Shown here: positions 1 through 5,468 of the stretch, one piece after another
Layout of the letters: each line of letters opens with the position of its first letter
Position numbering within the stretch: the first letter of the stretch is position 1
Source of the DNA: JBLNCE01 sp050260415
GTDB taxonomy: Bacteria > Bacillota > UBA4882 > JAAYXC01
DNA: 9,078 nt
Direction of reading: 5' to 3'
Assembly: GCA_050260415.1 (NCBI GenBank)
Contig: JBLNCE010000202.1
Location: forward strand, 1-9,078
Position numbers and translations under genes: made by a program
The notes under the pieces: model-generated
The model's database searches: none
What the model was told of the DNA's origin: nothing
Seen by the model: only the letters and a program-made list of their open reading frames with translations

Positions 1-30
1 AAGTTATCCTCTCCCATGGTGTCCAAATTT

Positions 31-723
31 CTACAACTGGATTCTCACCGCCCCCACGTAACGTTCGTCGTAATACCCTTCCCGCATCGTGCTCGTGGTC
101 ACGCGTCCCCGCCCGGAAGAAGCGTGAATGAACTCTCCGTCGAAGAGATAGATGCCGACATGCGATACCCTTCCCCGCCCGTCCGTGGTAAAAAACACCA
201 GATCACCCGCAGAAAGGGCGTCACGTTCCACGCGCGTGCCCGCATGCATCTGATCCTCCGCGGAACGCGGCAATCCCACGCCAAATTGGCGAAAGACGTA
301 GCTTGTGAAACCCGAGCAGTCGAATCCGGCGGGTCCGGCCTGGGCATAGGCATACGGGCGGCCGAGGAGGGACTGCGCCGCGCGGAGTAGGAGTCCCACG
401 CGTGAATCTTGCGGAATCCGTCCCTCGAGATCGAGCCGCAGGTAATCCTCGGCGATCCAACCGTCTTGGCCGGCCTCCACCCGGTACCAGCCCACCGCCC
501 GTCCGACCACCGCCACCATCTGTCCGCCCGTGACCGCGCCCACCACCGGTTTATTGACGCCGGGCCCGGTACGCAGACGCACCCGGTCGCCGATCACCGT
601 CCCTGCACCTGCCGCGTCAAAGGCCGATTGGACTTGGACCACCAGCGGGGGGGAAAATGCCACGAGGATCAGGCATCCCGCAATAAAAAGGCTTCTGTTA
701 TTGAGCGCGGGTAATCTAAGCAT
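31..723 (-). CDS. Exported SH3-NlpC/P60 peptidoglycan endopeptidase
   Basis: Predicted secreted cell-wall hydrolase of 230 residues; NlpC/P60 enzymes cut peptide stems of peptidoglycan. Residues 1-10 hold a short charged start, and about 11-30 form a hydrophobic signal peptide or anchor. Residues 41-97 match a bacterial SH3 domain (VRLRTGPG, GWIAEDYL), which binds wall material. Residues 107-230 form the NlpC/P60 domain, with the catalytic triad visible as Cys136 (FDCSGF), His188 (SHVGIY) and His200 (FIHAS). The ATG at 723 was chosen because GGAGGGG lies 5 bases upstream and the signal peptide follows at once; the frame stays open to 816, but that extension is charged and has no ribosome site. 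The gene stands alone, divergent from the TPR gene. No terminator is visible in the 30 bases before the window edge. Family assignment is firm; the exact bond cut and the cell-cycle or sporulation role are not known from sequence. Confidence 0.93.
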   Translation of the reverse strand: MLRLPALNNRSLFIAGCLILVAFSPPLVVQVQSAFDAAGAGTVIGDRVRLRTGPGVNKPVVGAVTGGQMVAVVGRAVGWYRVEAGQDGWIAEDYLRLDLEGRIPQDSRVGLLLRAAQSLLGRPYAYAQAGPAGFDCSGFTSYVFRQFGVGLPRSAEDQMHAGTRVERDALSAGDLVFFTTDGRGRVSHVGIYLFDGEFIHASSGRGRVTTSTMREGYYDERYVGAVRIQL

Positions 724-732
724 GAGCGCCCC

Positions 733-759
733 TCCGTAAGGGATACTTTCCCCTACGGA
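733..759 (-). promoter_or_regulatory. Leader hairpin overlapping the hydrolase ribosome-binding site
   Basis: Read on the minus strand, an 11-bp stem (UCCGUAGGGGA with UCCCUUACGGA, one G-U pair, 5-base loop) has its 3' arm running into the GGAGGGG Shine-Dalgarno site of the NlpC/P60 gene: three bases of that site (733-735) are paired. The position suggests control of translation or protection of the mRNA 5' region. NlpC/P60 genes in Bacillota often sit behind c-di-AMP (ydaO-type) riboswitches, but I could not match that consensus in the leader. Confidence 0.5.
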
Positions 760-966
760 CACCGATTTCCTTGGTTCAAACACCGCCAATTCCTGGGATC
801 CATAGGCGCCTCGCAAACGATCGCTGTTTTCGGACCCATGCCAAAAAGCCTCCCGGGATGCCGAATTTATGTATTACGTCAAAGAGGCGGAAGGAACCGT
901 CAACATACAAAGCGAAATCTACAGGTGGTTATCCCGATCACAATCACTTACTGGTTGCCGAACACT

Positions 967-972
967 GGGGGA
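967..972 (+). promoter_or_regulatory. Ribosome-binding site deciding the TTG start of the TPR gene
   Basis: A purine run, GGGGGA continuing into GAG, lies 6 bases before the TTG at 979. The ATG at 838 in the same frame has no comparable site, and the 47 codons it would add encode no recognisable TPR sequence. This favours TTG initiation. Confidence 0.6.
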
Positions 973-978
973 GAGATC

Positions 979-1611
979 TTGCCCAACCTGGAACGCGCCC
1001 GCGCCCTGCTGCAAGAAGAGCGCTTTCAAGCTGCTTACGACCTGCTCGCCGGCGACCCTTCCGTCAAGCAGTTTCCCGACGCGGCGCGCCTGCTGGGCCT
1101 GACCTGCGTACGGATGAAGCAGCACGCGGAGGCGGCGAAATACTACGAGTTGGTCTGCGCGCAAAGCCGCGATTCGGAGGACTGGTTCAACCTGGCCATG
1201 GCAAGGTTGCAAGGCGGGGATCCGGTGCATGGAATCGTGGCGCTCGAAGAGGCCAAGAAACGCTTTACCAAAGGCAAGCAAAAGATGACCGTCCCGATGA
1301 TGCTCTTCTACTTCGTGGGCGGCTTGCTGGACTTGTCCATGTGGGATGCGGCCAAACGTTACCTGCAGGAGCTGGCGGATACCTACGCCGGCTTGGGGAA
1401 GACCAGCGATACTTTCCTCTATGCTAACGATGTGCCGTACTTCAGCTGGTTCCTGAACGCCGTGGTCACCGCCTATCGCGGCTCAAACTCGCAAAAGGCC
1501 GGCGTTGATTGGCTGACCGCGCTTCTACCCCGCGTTGACCCCGAAGGCCAGACCAAGATCAAGAACGCCATCAGGCTATTGTCGGAGGCCAAACCCACGG
1601 GACGCCGGTAG
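979..1611 (+). CDS. TPR-repeat protein
   Basis: A 210-residue, probably cytoplasmic helical-repeat protein. Tetratricopeptide-like helix pairs are visible at residues about 5-24 (ARALLQEERFQAAYDLL), 35-60 (AARLLGLTCVRMKQHAEAAKYYELV), 67-95 (DWFNLAMARLQGGDPVHGIVALEEA) and 112-137 (VGGLLDLSMWDAAKRYLQELA). The alternating small/large pattern and the A-Y/A-L positions of TPR helices are clear in the first three. No signal peptide, membrane segment or catalytic motif is seen, so a scaffold or protein-binding role is likely but the partner is unknown. The start is TTG at 979 with a good ribosome site; an ATG at 838 would add 47 residues without domain character. It converges with the fumarase alpha gene, leaving 37 bases between stop codons and no clear terminator. 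Confidence 0.8.
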   Translation: MPNLERARALLQEERFQAAYDLLAGDPSVKQFPDAARLLGLTCVRMKQHAEAAKYYELVCAQSRDSEDWFNLAMARLQGGDPVHGIVALEEAKKRFTKGKQKMTVPMMLFYFVGGLLDLSMWDAAKRYLQELADTYAGLGKTSDTFLYANDVPYFSWFLNAVVTAYRGSNSQKAGVDWLTALLPRVDPEGQTKIKNAIRLLSEAKPTGRR

Positions 1612-1648
1612 TCACGAACATGCGAAAAGGCGATGAGCGACGCGGACG

Positions 1649-2491
1649 CTAGAGAACAGCCTCGGCATGCCGCGTGGCGTGGCATCCGATATTGACCGCC
1701 ACCGGCAGACCGGCGATGTGGGTGGCGAAAGCAAGCACATGGACCGCGAGCGCCGTGTATCTGCCGCCCAGCCCCTGCGGCCCCAGCCCGAGGTCGTTGA
1801 TCCTGGTGAGAAGCTCCGTCTCCAATTCCGCCAGGTGTTTCTGCGGGTTGGGGGTCCCGACCTGGCGCAAGAGCGCCTCCTTGGCCAGGAGGGCCGCTTT
1901 CTCCATATTGCCGCCGAGGCCTACTCCCACGATAATCGGCGGACAGGGATTGGCCCCCGCTTTGCGAACCGCCTCGACGACGAAATCGACTACCCCCGCG
2001 CGGCCCTGAGCGGGGGTTAGCATTCCCAGGGCACTCATATTCTCACTCCCGAAACCTTTCGGCGCCACCACGATCCTGACCCGATCGCCGGCCACCAGCT
2101 GCACGTGCAAAATGGCGGGCGCATTATCGCCGGTATTGCCGCGCAGGATGGGGTCACCCACAACCGAGGCGCGCAGGTGCCCCCGCCGGTAACCCTGCTT
2201 GACCCCATCGTCCACCGCTTTGGCCAGCGTGCCGCCGGTCAGATGGACTTCCTGTCCCCATCTGACGAAGACCACCGCCATGCCGGTATCCTGGCAGATA
2301 GGCAATCCTTCTTTGGCGGCCAGATCGGCATTCTCCACCAACTGCTGCAGGATCTGCCGGCCAAGCGGTGACTCTTCCCTGGCCGCCGCCTCTTTCAGGG
2401 CCTTGCGCAGGCCGGTGGGAAGCTCCCTATTCGCCTGCTGGCAAAGGTCCGCCACCACACGCGTTATCTCCGCCGCGCCGATCTCACGCAC
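1649..2491 (-). CDS. Class I fumarate hydratase-type dehydratase, alpha subunit
   Basis: A 280-residue alpha subunit of the two-subunit, oxygen-sensitive [4Fe-4S] class I fumarase / L-tartrate dehydratase family, which adds or removes water from dicarboxylic acids such as malate/fumarate. The three cluster-binding cysteines are all present: Cys66 (PICQDTG), Cys183 (NPCPPIIVG) and Cys270 (NIGCHATRH). Other family blocks are GFGSENMS at 147-153 and VGVGLGGNMEKAALLAKEAL at 188-207. The GTG start at 2491 gives the usual N-terminus MREI; GGGGAGG lies about 11 bases upstream. The length is complete. Oddly, the beta subunit, normally the next gene, is missing: the stop codon is followed after 37 bases by the end of an opposing gene. 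It is the last gene of the AtuA-DUF4387-DUF6485 cluster, 23 bases after the DUF6485 stop. Substrate could be fumarate, mesaconate, tartrate or a related acid; sequence alone does not decide. Confidence 0.93.
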   Translation of the reverse strand: MREIGAAEITRVVADLCQQANRELPTGLRKALKEAAAREESPLGRQILQQLVENADLAAKEGLPICQDTGMAVVFVRWGQEVHLTGGTLAKAVDDGVKQGYRRGHLRASVVGDPILRGNTGDNAPAILHVQLVAGDRVRIVVAPKGFGSENMSALGMLTPAQGRAGVVDFVVEAVRKAGANPCPPIIVGVGLGGNMEKAALLAKEALLRQVGTPNPQKHLAELETELLTRINDLGLGPQGLGGRYTALAVHVLAFATHIAGLPVAVNIGCHATRHAEAVL

Positions 2492-2514
2492 CCCGCCACC
2501 AACCTCCCCTGTAT

Positions 2515-2652
2515 TTACTTAAGGCATGCCGGACTGCCGCCATTCTTGCGATGATACAGGATGCACTCGCAGCAGACGCCATGCCGTTTGCAGTCATGAC
2601 TCGCGCAGGCGCAATTGGCCTTGTTCTTGGCTAGGTTCTGACAATCAGCCAT
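2515..2652 (-). CDS. Small cysteine-rich protein, DUF6485-like
   Basis: A 45-residue gene. It begins MADCQNLAKNK and ends GSPACLK, with eight cysteines (4, 14, 16, 21, 27, 28, 30, 43) and His19, His24 and His34. The core NCxC...C...VCCECILYHRKNG matches my memory of DUF6485 mini-proteins of anaerobic Firmicutes, whose function is unknown. The cysteine spacing suggests a bound zinc or Fe-S cluster, which is inference. The start is ATG at 2652, seven bases after GAGGTG, in a stretch nearly identical to the full 16S anti-Shine-Dalgarno complement (GAGGTGATCC). It lies 14 bases after the DUF4387 stop and 23 bases before the fumarase alpha start, so it is almost certainly cotranscribed with both. 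No signal peptide is present. Confidence 0.85.
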   Translation of the reverse strand: MADCQNLAKNKANCACASHDCKRHGVCCECILYHRKNGGSPACLK

Positions 2653-2666
2653 TCAGGATCACCTCA

Positions 2667-2972
2667 TCATATTTCCAGATCCAGCCATGGCGCGTGTTGT
2701 TGGGCGCCATAGACGTCCGTTTCACCCGGATCCCCCGCCGCCCTTGGGCGTCTGATGGTGACCTTGACGGCCGCCGCGGCGTCAAAATAGTGGATACCAA
2801 GGATATCCCGACTGTCCAGATGGTATAGACGTTCAACCAAGGCCGAATCGATGCGCCGCTCCGCCTTGACCTTCTCGTAGACCCGCGCGTCGCGGAACAT
2901 CAAGTCAAAGGTCAATTCGTAAGGCCCGGAATTCTTGCTGCGTACGACCTCGACCGCGTCGGCCAATCGCAT
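2667..2972 (-). CDS. DUF4387 family protein, AtuA partner
   Basis: A 101-residue protein matching DUF4387, a family of unknown biochemistry commonly found next to or fused with AtuA/DUF1446 proteins. The diagnostic blocks are visible: RSKNSGPYELTFDLMF at 11-26, then Y-x-VK and a run ending ILGIHYFDAAAAVKVTIRRP at 57-76, and the signature GDPGETDVYGAQQHAPWLD at 80-98. I chose the ATG at 2972 because it gives the family's usual start (M-x-L-x-D/A-x-V-x-RSKN) and follows GGTGGG by 10 bases; the ATG at 2993 would add seven residues and has no ribosome site. It sits downstream of the AtuA gene, separated by 208 bases that hold a repeat element, and is followed after 14 bases by the DUF6485 gene. 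It probably forms a complex or two-part enzyme with AtuA; this is inferred from neighbourhood. Confidence 0.88.
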   Translation of the reverse strand: MRLADAVEVVRSKNSGPYELTFDLMFRDARVYEKVKAERRIDSALVERLYHLDSRDILGIHYFDAAAAVKVTIRRPRAAGDPGETDVYGAQQHAPWLDLEI

Positions 2973-3015
2973 GATGGCTATTCCCACCTTCATATATGCG
3001 AGTCAGGAACCATAA

Positions 3016-3040
3016 GATTCATGCCGACCCTGCATGAATC
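3016..3040. repeat. Perfect 9-bp hairpin between AtuA and DUF4387 genes
   Basis: GATTCATGC (3016-3024) and GCATGAATC (3032-3040) form a perfect stem with a 7-base loop. It abuts the repeat element at 3042. On the minus strand it is followed only by TTATGG, so it is not a convincing terminator; a processing or boundary structure, or part of the adjacent element, is possible. Confidence 0.5.
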
Positions 3041-3041
3041 C

Positions 3042-3156
3042 GTCATTCCGAGCGCGGCGAAGAATCTCCCAAAGTCTCGCACCAACACCGGAATCTCCAA
3101 ACCGCTGGCACTGCGGCATAGTCTTTCCGGAGATTCCTCGCTTCGCTCAGAGTGAC
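3042..3156. repeat. 115-bp MITE/REP-like element with terminal inverted repeats
   Basis: The left end (3042-3067, GTCATTCCGAGCGCGGCGAA...) and right end (3131-3156, read in reverse GTCACTCTGAGCGAAGCGAG...) are imperfect 26-base inverted repeats, agreeing at 20 of 26 positions. A nested perfect 9-bp pair, GGAATCTCC (3090-3098) and GGAGATTCC (3129-3137), lies inside. It has no coding capacity. Ends of the form GTCATTCYGAGCGMAGCGAAGAATCT are, from memory, a common dispersed repeat in several Firmicutes and Chloroflexota genomes. It lies in the middle of an otherwise compact gene cluster and probably inserted there; no clear target duplication is seen. Confidence 0.65.
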
Positions 3157-3180
3157 ACGATAAGGTTGTTCACGACCGGA

Positions 3181-4539
3181 TTAAAGATCCGAGAAAACCG
3201 GCTGAAAAAGATCGTCCTCCGGCTCGACCTGCATCAGATGGTGCAGGCTGAACCGGTAGACCGGTCCCCCGTGAAAGTCGGAGGGCGAGAAGGGGAAAGC
3301 CAGATTTCCCGCGGTCGCTTTACGGCCGGTATAGCCGTAATGCAGCATGGTCGACCGGGCAAAGCTGCAGATGGTATCGGCCAGGGCCTGCGTCCCGGCC
3401 ACGGCCTCGATGACTATGCCCAACTCGTGCGCCGCGCGGTCGCGTTCGGGCTCCAACTCCGCCATGACGCCGTCCCGGCCGTAAACAAGGAAACGCAGCG
3501 TATAATCGGCCGCCGACAGGTTGTGAAAATTGTCGGCGGTGCGCTGCTTGACGCCGTTCATGACCTCGTCGATGGCCCGGATCATGAAAGGATCGCGCAC
3601 GCCGGCAATGGAGATCGTGCGGTAACCGATGCATCGCGCCCCCTCAAGCTTGACCCAGTCGGCGGGCGCGGGCGTAAATCTGCTGCCGGTGACCCGCACC
3701 GCCCGCGGAGAGACCGCCTCAAAACCGCACGCGGTAAGATCGAGCACGCCGTCGGGACCGGGCAAGCGTAGCGGGTCGCTCTTTTCGTATAGCGTATGGG
3801 CCGCGACCGAGGTCACGGTGCAGCGGCGTCCCTGGCTGGTCGGTTCCACGGTGAATCCCTGTTCGTCGATGACGGCCAGCATGCAATCACTGCCGCTGCC
3901 GGGCGTGGCGGCAATGGCCGCGCACTCGAGGATCTTGCCCATATGCACGGCCAGACCCATCGGGATCCCGTTGGCCACCGGCACGGCCGCAAAAGGCGCC
4001 GGGTCATAGGCGCGACCGGCCAGGATAATCTGCGCGCCGCCCCGGAGCGCGGCCAAGAACGGGCTAATGCCCATCTGGGCCACCACCGACGTGGTACTCT
4101 CCAGATCGTCCTCGGTGAGCGGCAGGGCCGGCCCCAATGGCCGCACCAGACCGCGGCGAAGTTTTCCCTGGACCAGTTCCTTGGGCACATCGGCGGGGAT
4201 CACCGCCAGGGGCGCATGCAGAGCCATCTCGGACGCCACTTCGCGGAGGATCTCCTCGCACCATGCCAAGTGAGGACCGGCGCCGGAACCGCCCGCCGTG
4301 CCGATGAGCAGCGGTATCCCCCGCAAGCAGGACTCCCGCAAGAGCGGCCGTAGATCGCGGGCCACCGCGGCTCGATCGGTAAAGGAGACACCGGCGCCAA
4401 GGTAGAATGGTCCTGGATCGGTTGAACCCGCGTCCACCGCAATCACATCGGGGCGGGCGGCCAGCCCCGCTTCCAAAGAGGCTTGCGGATAACCATAGCC
4501 AAGAATGGCCGTGGGCGAAAAGATGCGAAAAGTCTTCAT
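3181..4539 (-). CDS. AtuA-like (DUF1446) family protein
   Basis: A 452-residue, probably cytoplasmic protein of the DUF1446 / acyclic terpene utilisation AtuA family. AtuA was named from a Pseudomonas cluster for geranyl-CoA breakdown, but its reaction is unknown and most homologues, as here, lie outside terpene pathways. Visible family blocks are DAGSTDPGPFYLGAG at 36-50, LLIGTAGGSGAGPHL at 76-90, a middle segment with QMGISPFLAALRGGAQIILAGRAYDP at 154-179, and GLAVHMGKILECAAIAA at 194-210. It has full family length. The C-terminal 100 residues lack those blocks but are typical of the family's tail. The ATG at 4539 follows CGGAGG by 9 bases, about 30 bases from a predicted transcription start. 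It is the first gene of the cluster AtuA-DUF4387-DUF6485-fumarase alpha. Confidence 0.9.
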   Translation of the reverse strand: MKTFRIFSPTAILGYGYPQASLEAGLAARPDVIAVDAGSTDPGPFYLGAGVSFTDRAAVARDLRPLLRESCLRGIPLLIGTAGGSGAGPHLAWCEEILREVASEMALHAPLAVIPADVPKELVQGKLRRGLVRPLGPALPLTEDDLESTTSVVAQMGISPFLAALRGGAQIILAGRAYDPAPFAAVPVANGIPMGLAVHMGKILECAAIAATPGSGSDCMLAVIDEQGFTVEPTSQGRRCTVTSVAAHTLYEKSDPLRLPGPDGVLDLTACGFEAVSPRAVRVTGSRFTPAPADWVKLEGARCIGYRTISIAGVRDPFMIRAIDEVMNGVKQRTADNFHNLSAADYTLRFLVYGRDGVMAELEPERDRAAHELGIVIEAVAGTQALADTICSFARSTMLHYGYTGRKATAGNLAFPFSPSDFHGGPVYRFSLHHLMQVEPEDDLFQPVFSDL

Positions 4540-4577
4540 GGACGTCGGCCTCCGGGCATCAGGCGCATCATGCTTCC

Positions 4578-4607
4578 ATTATCGGGCACTCCGCCCCCGG
4601 GTGTCAA
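4578..4607 (-). promoter_or_regulatory. Sigma-A-type promoter of the AtuA cluster
   Basis: On the minus strand a perfect -35 box TTGACA (4607-4602) is followed after 18 bases by GATAAT (4583-4578), five of six matches to TATAAT. Transcription should start near 4571, leaving a leader of about 30 bases before the AtuA ATG. This makes the cluster independent of the ara operon upstream, which ends at a terminator. Confidence 0.75.
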
Positions 4608-4612
4608 CCGGG

Positions 4613-4635
4613 ACCCACCCAGGCCATCGGTGGGT
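4613..4635. promoter_or_regulatory. Inverted repeat just upstream of the AtuA promoter
   Basis: ACCCACC (4613-4619) and GGTGGGT (4629-4635) form a perfect 7-bp inverted repeat with a 9-base centre, ending six bases upstream of the -35 box. The position suits an activator site; the protein is unknown. The rest of 4540-4746 shows no gene. Confidence 0.35.
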
Positions 4636-4746
4636 AATCTCCCTCATGGTGCCCGACGCACCCGCGTTCTGGATTCAACGGCCATTTCGTGCCGTTCGGG
4701 TAAGAGATTCGAAAACTCACCCCGGCGCTGCGCGACGCCCCGCTTC

Positions 4747-4770
4747 AAAAACCGGCCCGGTTACCCGGGC
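4747..4770 (-). terminator. Rho-independent terminator of the ara operon
   Basis: On the minus strand GCCCGG-GTAA-CCGGGC forms a perfect 6-bp GC stem with a 4-base loop, followed by CGG and five T residues (4751-4747). The loop contains the araD stop codon, so the terminator overlaps the end of the coding region. It isolates the ara operon from the AtuA promoter. Confidence 0.8.
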
Positions 4771-5456
4771 TTCTGCCCGTAATACGCATTCCGCCCGTGC
4801 TTACGCATAAAGTGCCGGTCCAGCAACGTCTGCGGTATCGCGCCCAGTGCCGGGTTTAGCTGTCGCGCGATCGCCCCCATGCGGGCGAGATCCTCCAGGA
4901 TCACACTGTGATGCGCGGCTTGCATGGCGTCCTTACCCCAAGTGAAAGGGCCGTGGCCGGCCACAAGCACGCCGGGGACCTGCATGCATTCAAGATCACG
5001 GAAGCGTTCGACGATGACCCTGCCCGCATTGACCTCGTATGCGCCATTGATTTCTTCGTCCGTCAGCGGCCTGGTGCAAGGCACTTCGCCGTAGAAATAA
5101 TCGGCGTGCGTGGTGCCGAAACACGGGAGGCTTAGGCGCGCTTGCGCCCAGGCTGTCGCCCATTTGGAGTGGGTATGCACCACCCCGCCGATCGCGGCGA
5201 AACTCCGGTATAGCTCCAGGTGTGTTGGCATATCGGAGGAGGGGTTCAGCCTGCCTTCGACGACACGTCCGTCCAGATCCACGATCACCAGCATCTCGGC
5301 CGTCAGGTCCTCATACGGCACCCCGCTGGGTTTGATGGCGAAAAGACCCGCCCGTCGGTCTATCCCGCTGGCATTGCCGAAAGTGTAGGCAACGAGATTC
5401 TTTGCGGCCAGTTCCAGATTGGCGGCGAGCACTTCCCGCCGCAGGTCTTCGAGCAT
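4761..5456 (-). CDS. araD: L-ribulose-5-phosphate 4-epimerase
   Basis: A 231-residue class II aldolase-like, metal-dependent epimerase that converts L-ribulose-5-phosphate to D-xylulose-5-phosphate, feeding the pentose phosphate pathway. Its length equals that of E. coli AraD. Residues matching the E. coli active site are in register: Asp75 in SSDMPTH, zinc ligands His94 and His96 (VVHTHSKWATAW) and His168 (VAGHGP), Asp119 (THADYF), and a tyrosine in the C-terminal GRNAYYGQ (225/226). GNASGID at 27-33 and KPSGVPY at 42-48 are the phosphate-binding loops. The ATG at 5456 was chosen because AAGGAG, which overlaps the araB stop, lies 8 bases ahead; a GTG at 5465 is too close to it. The 12-base gap indicates cotranscription and probable coupling with araB. 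The coding region ends inside its own terminator. Related family members act on L-fuculose-1-phosphate, but the motifs and araB neighbour fit AraD. Confidence 0.96.
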   Translation of the reverse strand: MLEDLRREVLAANLELAAKNLVAYTFGNASGIDRRAGLFAIKPSGVPYEDLTAEMLVIVDLDGRVVEGRLNPSSDMPTHLELYRSFAAIGGVVHTHSKWATAWAQARLSLPCFGTTHADYFYGEVPCTRPLTDEEINGAYEVNAGRVIVERFRDLECMQVPGVLVAGHGPFTWGKDAMQAAHHSVILEDLARMGAIARQLNPALGAIPQTLLDRHFMRKHGRNAYYGQKPG

Positions 5457-5468
5457 GATGGTCACTCC

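Larger units (their letters stand above)
724..978. other. Divergent intergenic region, no gene seen
   Basis: This 255-base gap separates the NlpC/P60 gene (minus) from the TPR gene (plus). Apart from the hairpin at 733-759 and the two ribosome-binding sites I see no well-spaced -35/-10 pair on either strand. TTGACG-like hexamers occur on the minus strand around 880-905 but lack a good -10 at 16-18 bases. Open frames across it are not supported by ribosome sites or recognisable protein sequence. Confidence 0.4.

Noticed and set aside
766..790. GGTTCAAAC resembling a tRNA T-loop
   Set aside because: No acceptor stem, D-arm or anticodon arm can be built around it.
724..960. c-di-AMP (ydaO-type) riboswitch in the NlpC/P60 leader
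   Set aside because: Such riboswitches are typical upstream of these genes, and GGGTCCGAA- and GCGAGGCG-like pieces occur, but the conserved blocks could not be aligned in order.
838..978. N-terminal extension of the TPR protein from the ATG at 838
   Set aside because: There is no ribosome site, no TPR pattern and a basic low-complexity sequence; the TTG at 979 has a clear Shine-Dalgarno run.
1612..1648. Remnant of a fumarase beta subunit downstream of the alpha gene
   Set aside because: Only 37 bases separate the alpha stop from the converging TPR gene, and nothing there resembles the beta subunit.
3016..3040. Rho-independent terminator between AtuA and DUF4387 genes
   Set aside because: The stem is perfect but AT-rich, and no T run follows in the direction of transcription.
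3034..3771. Plus-strand open frame of 245 codons over the repeat element and AtuA 3' end
   Set aside because: It is the antisense of the AtuA gene and its start lies in the repeat element; the protein has no family character.
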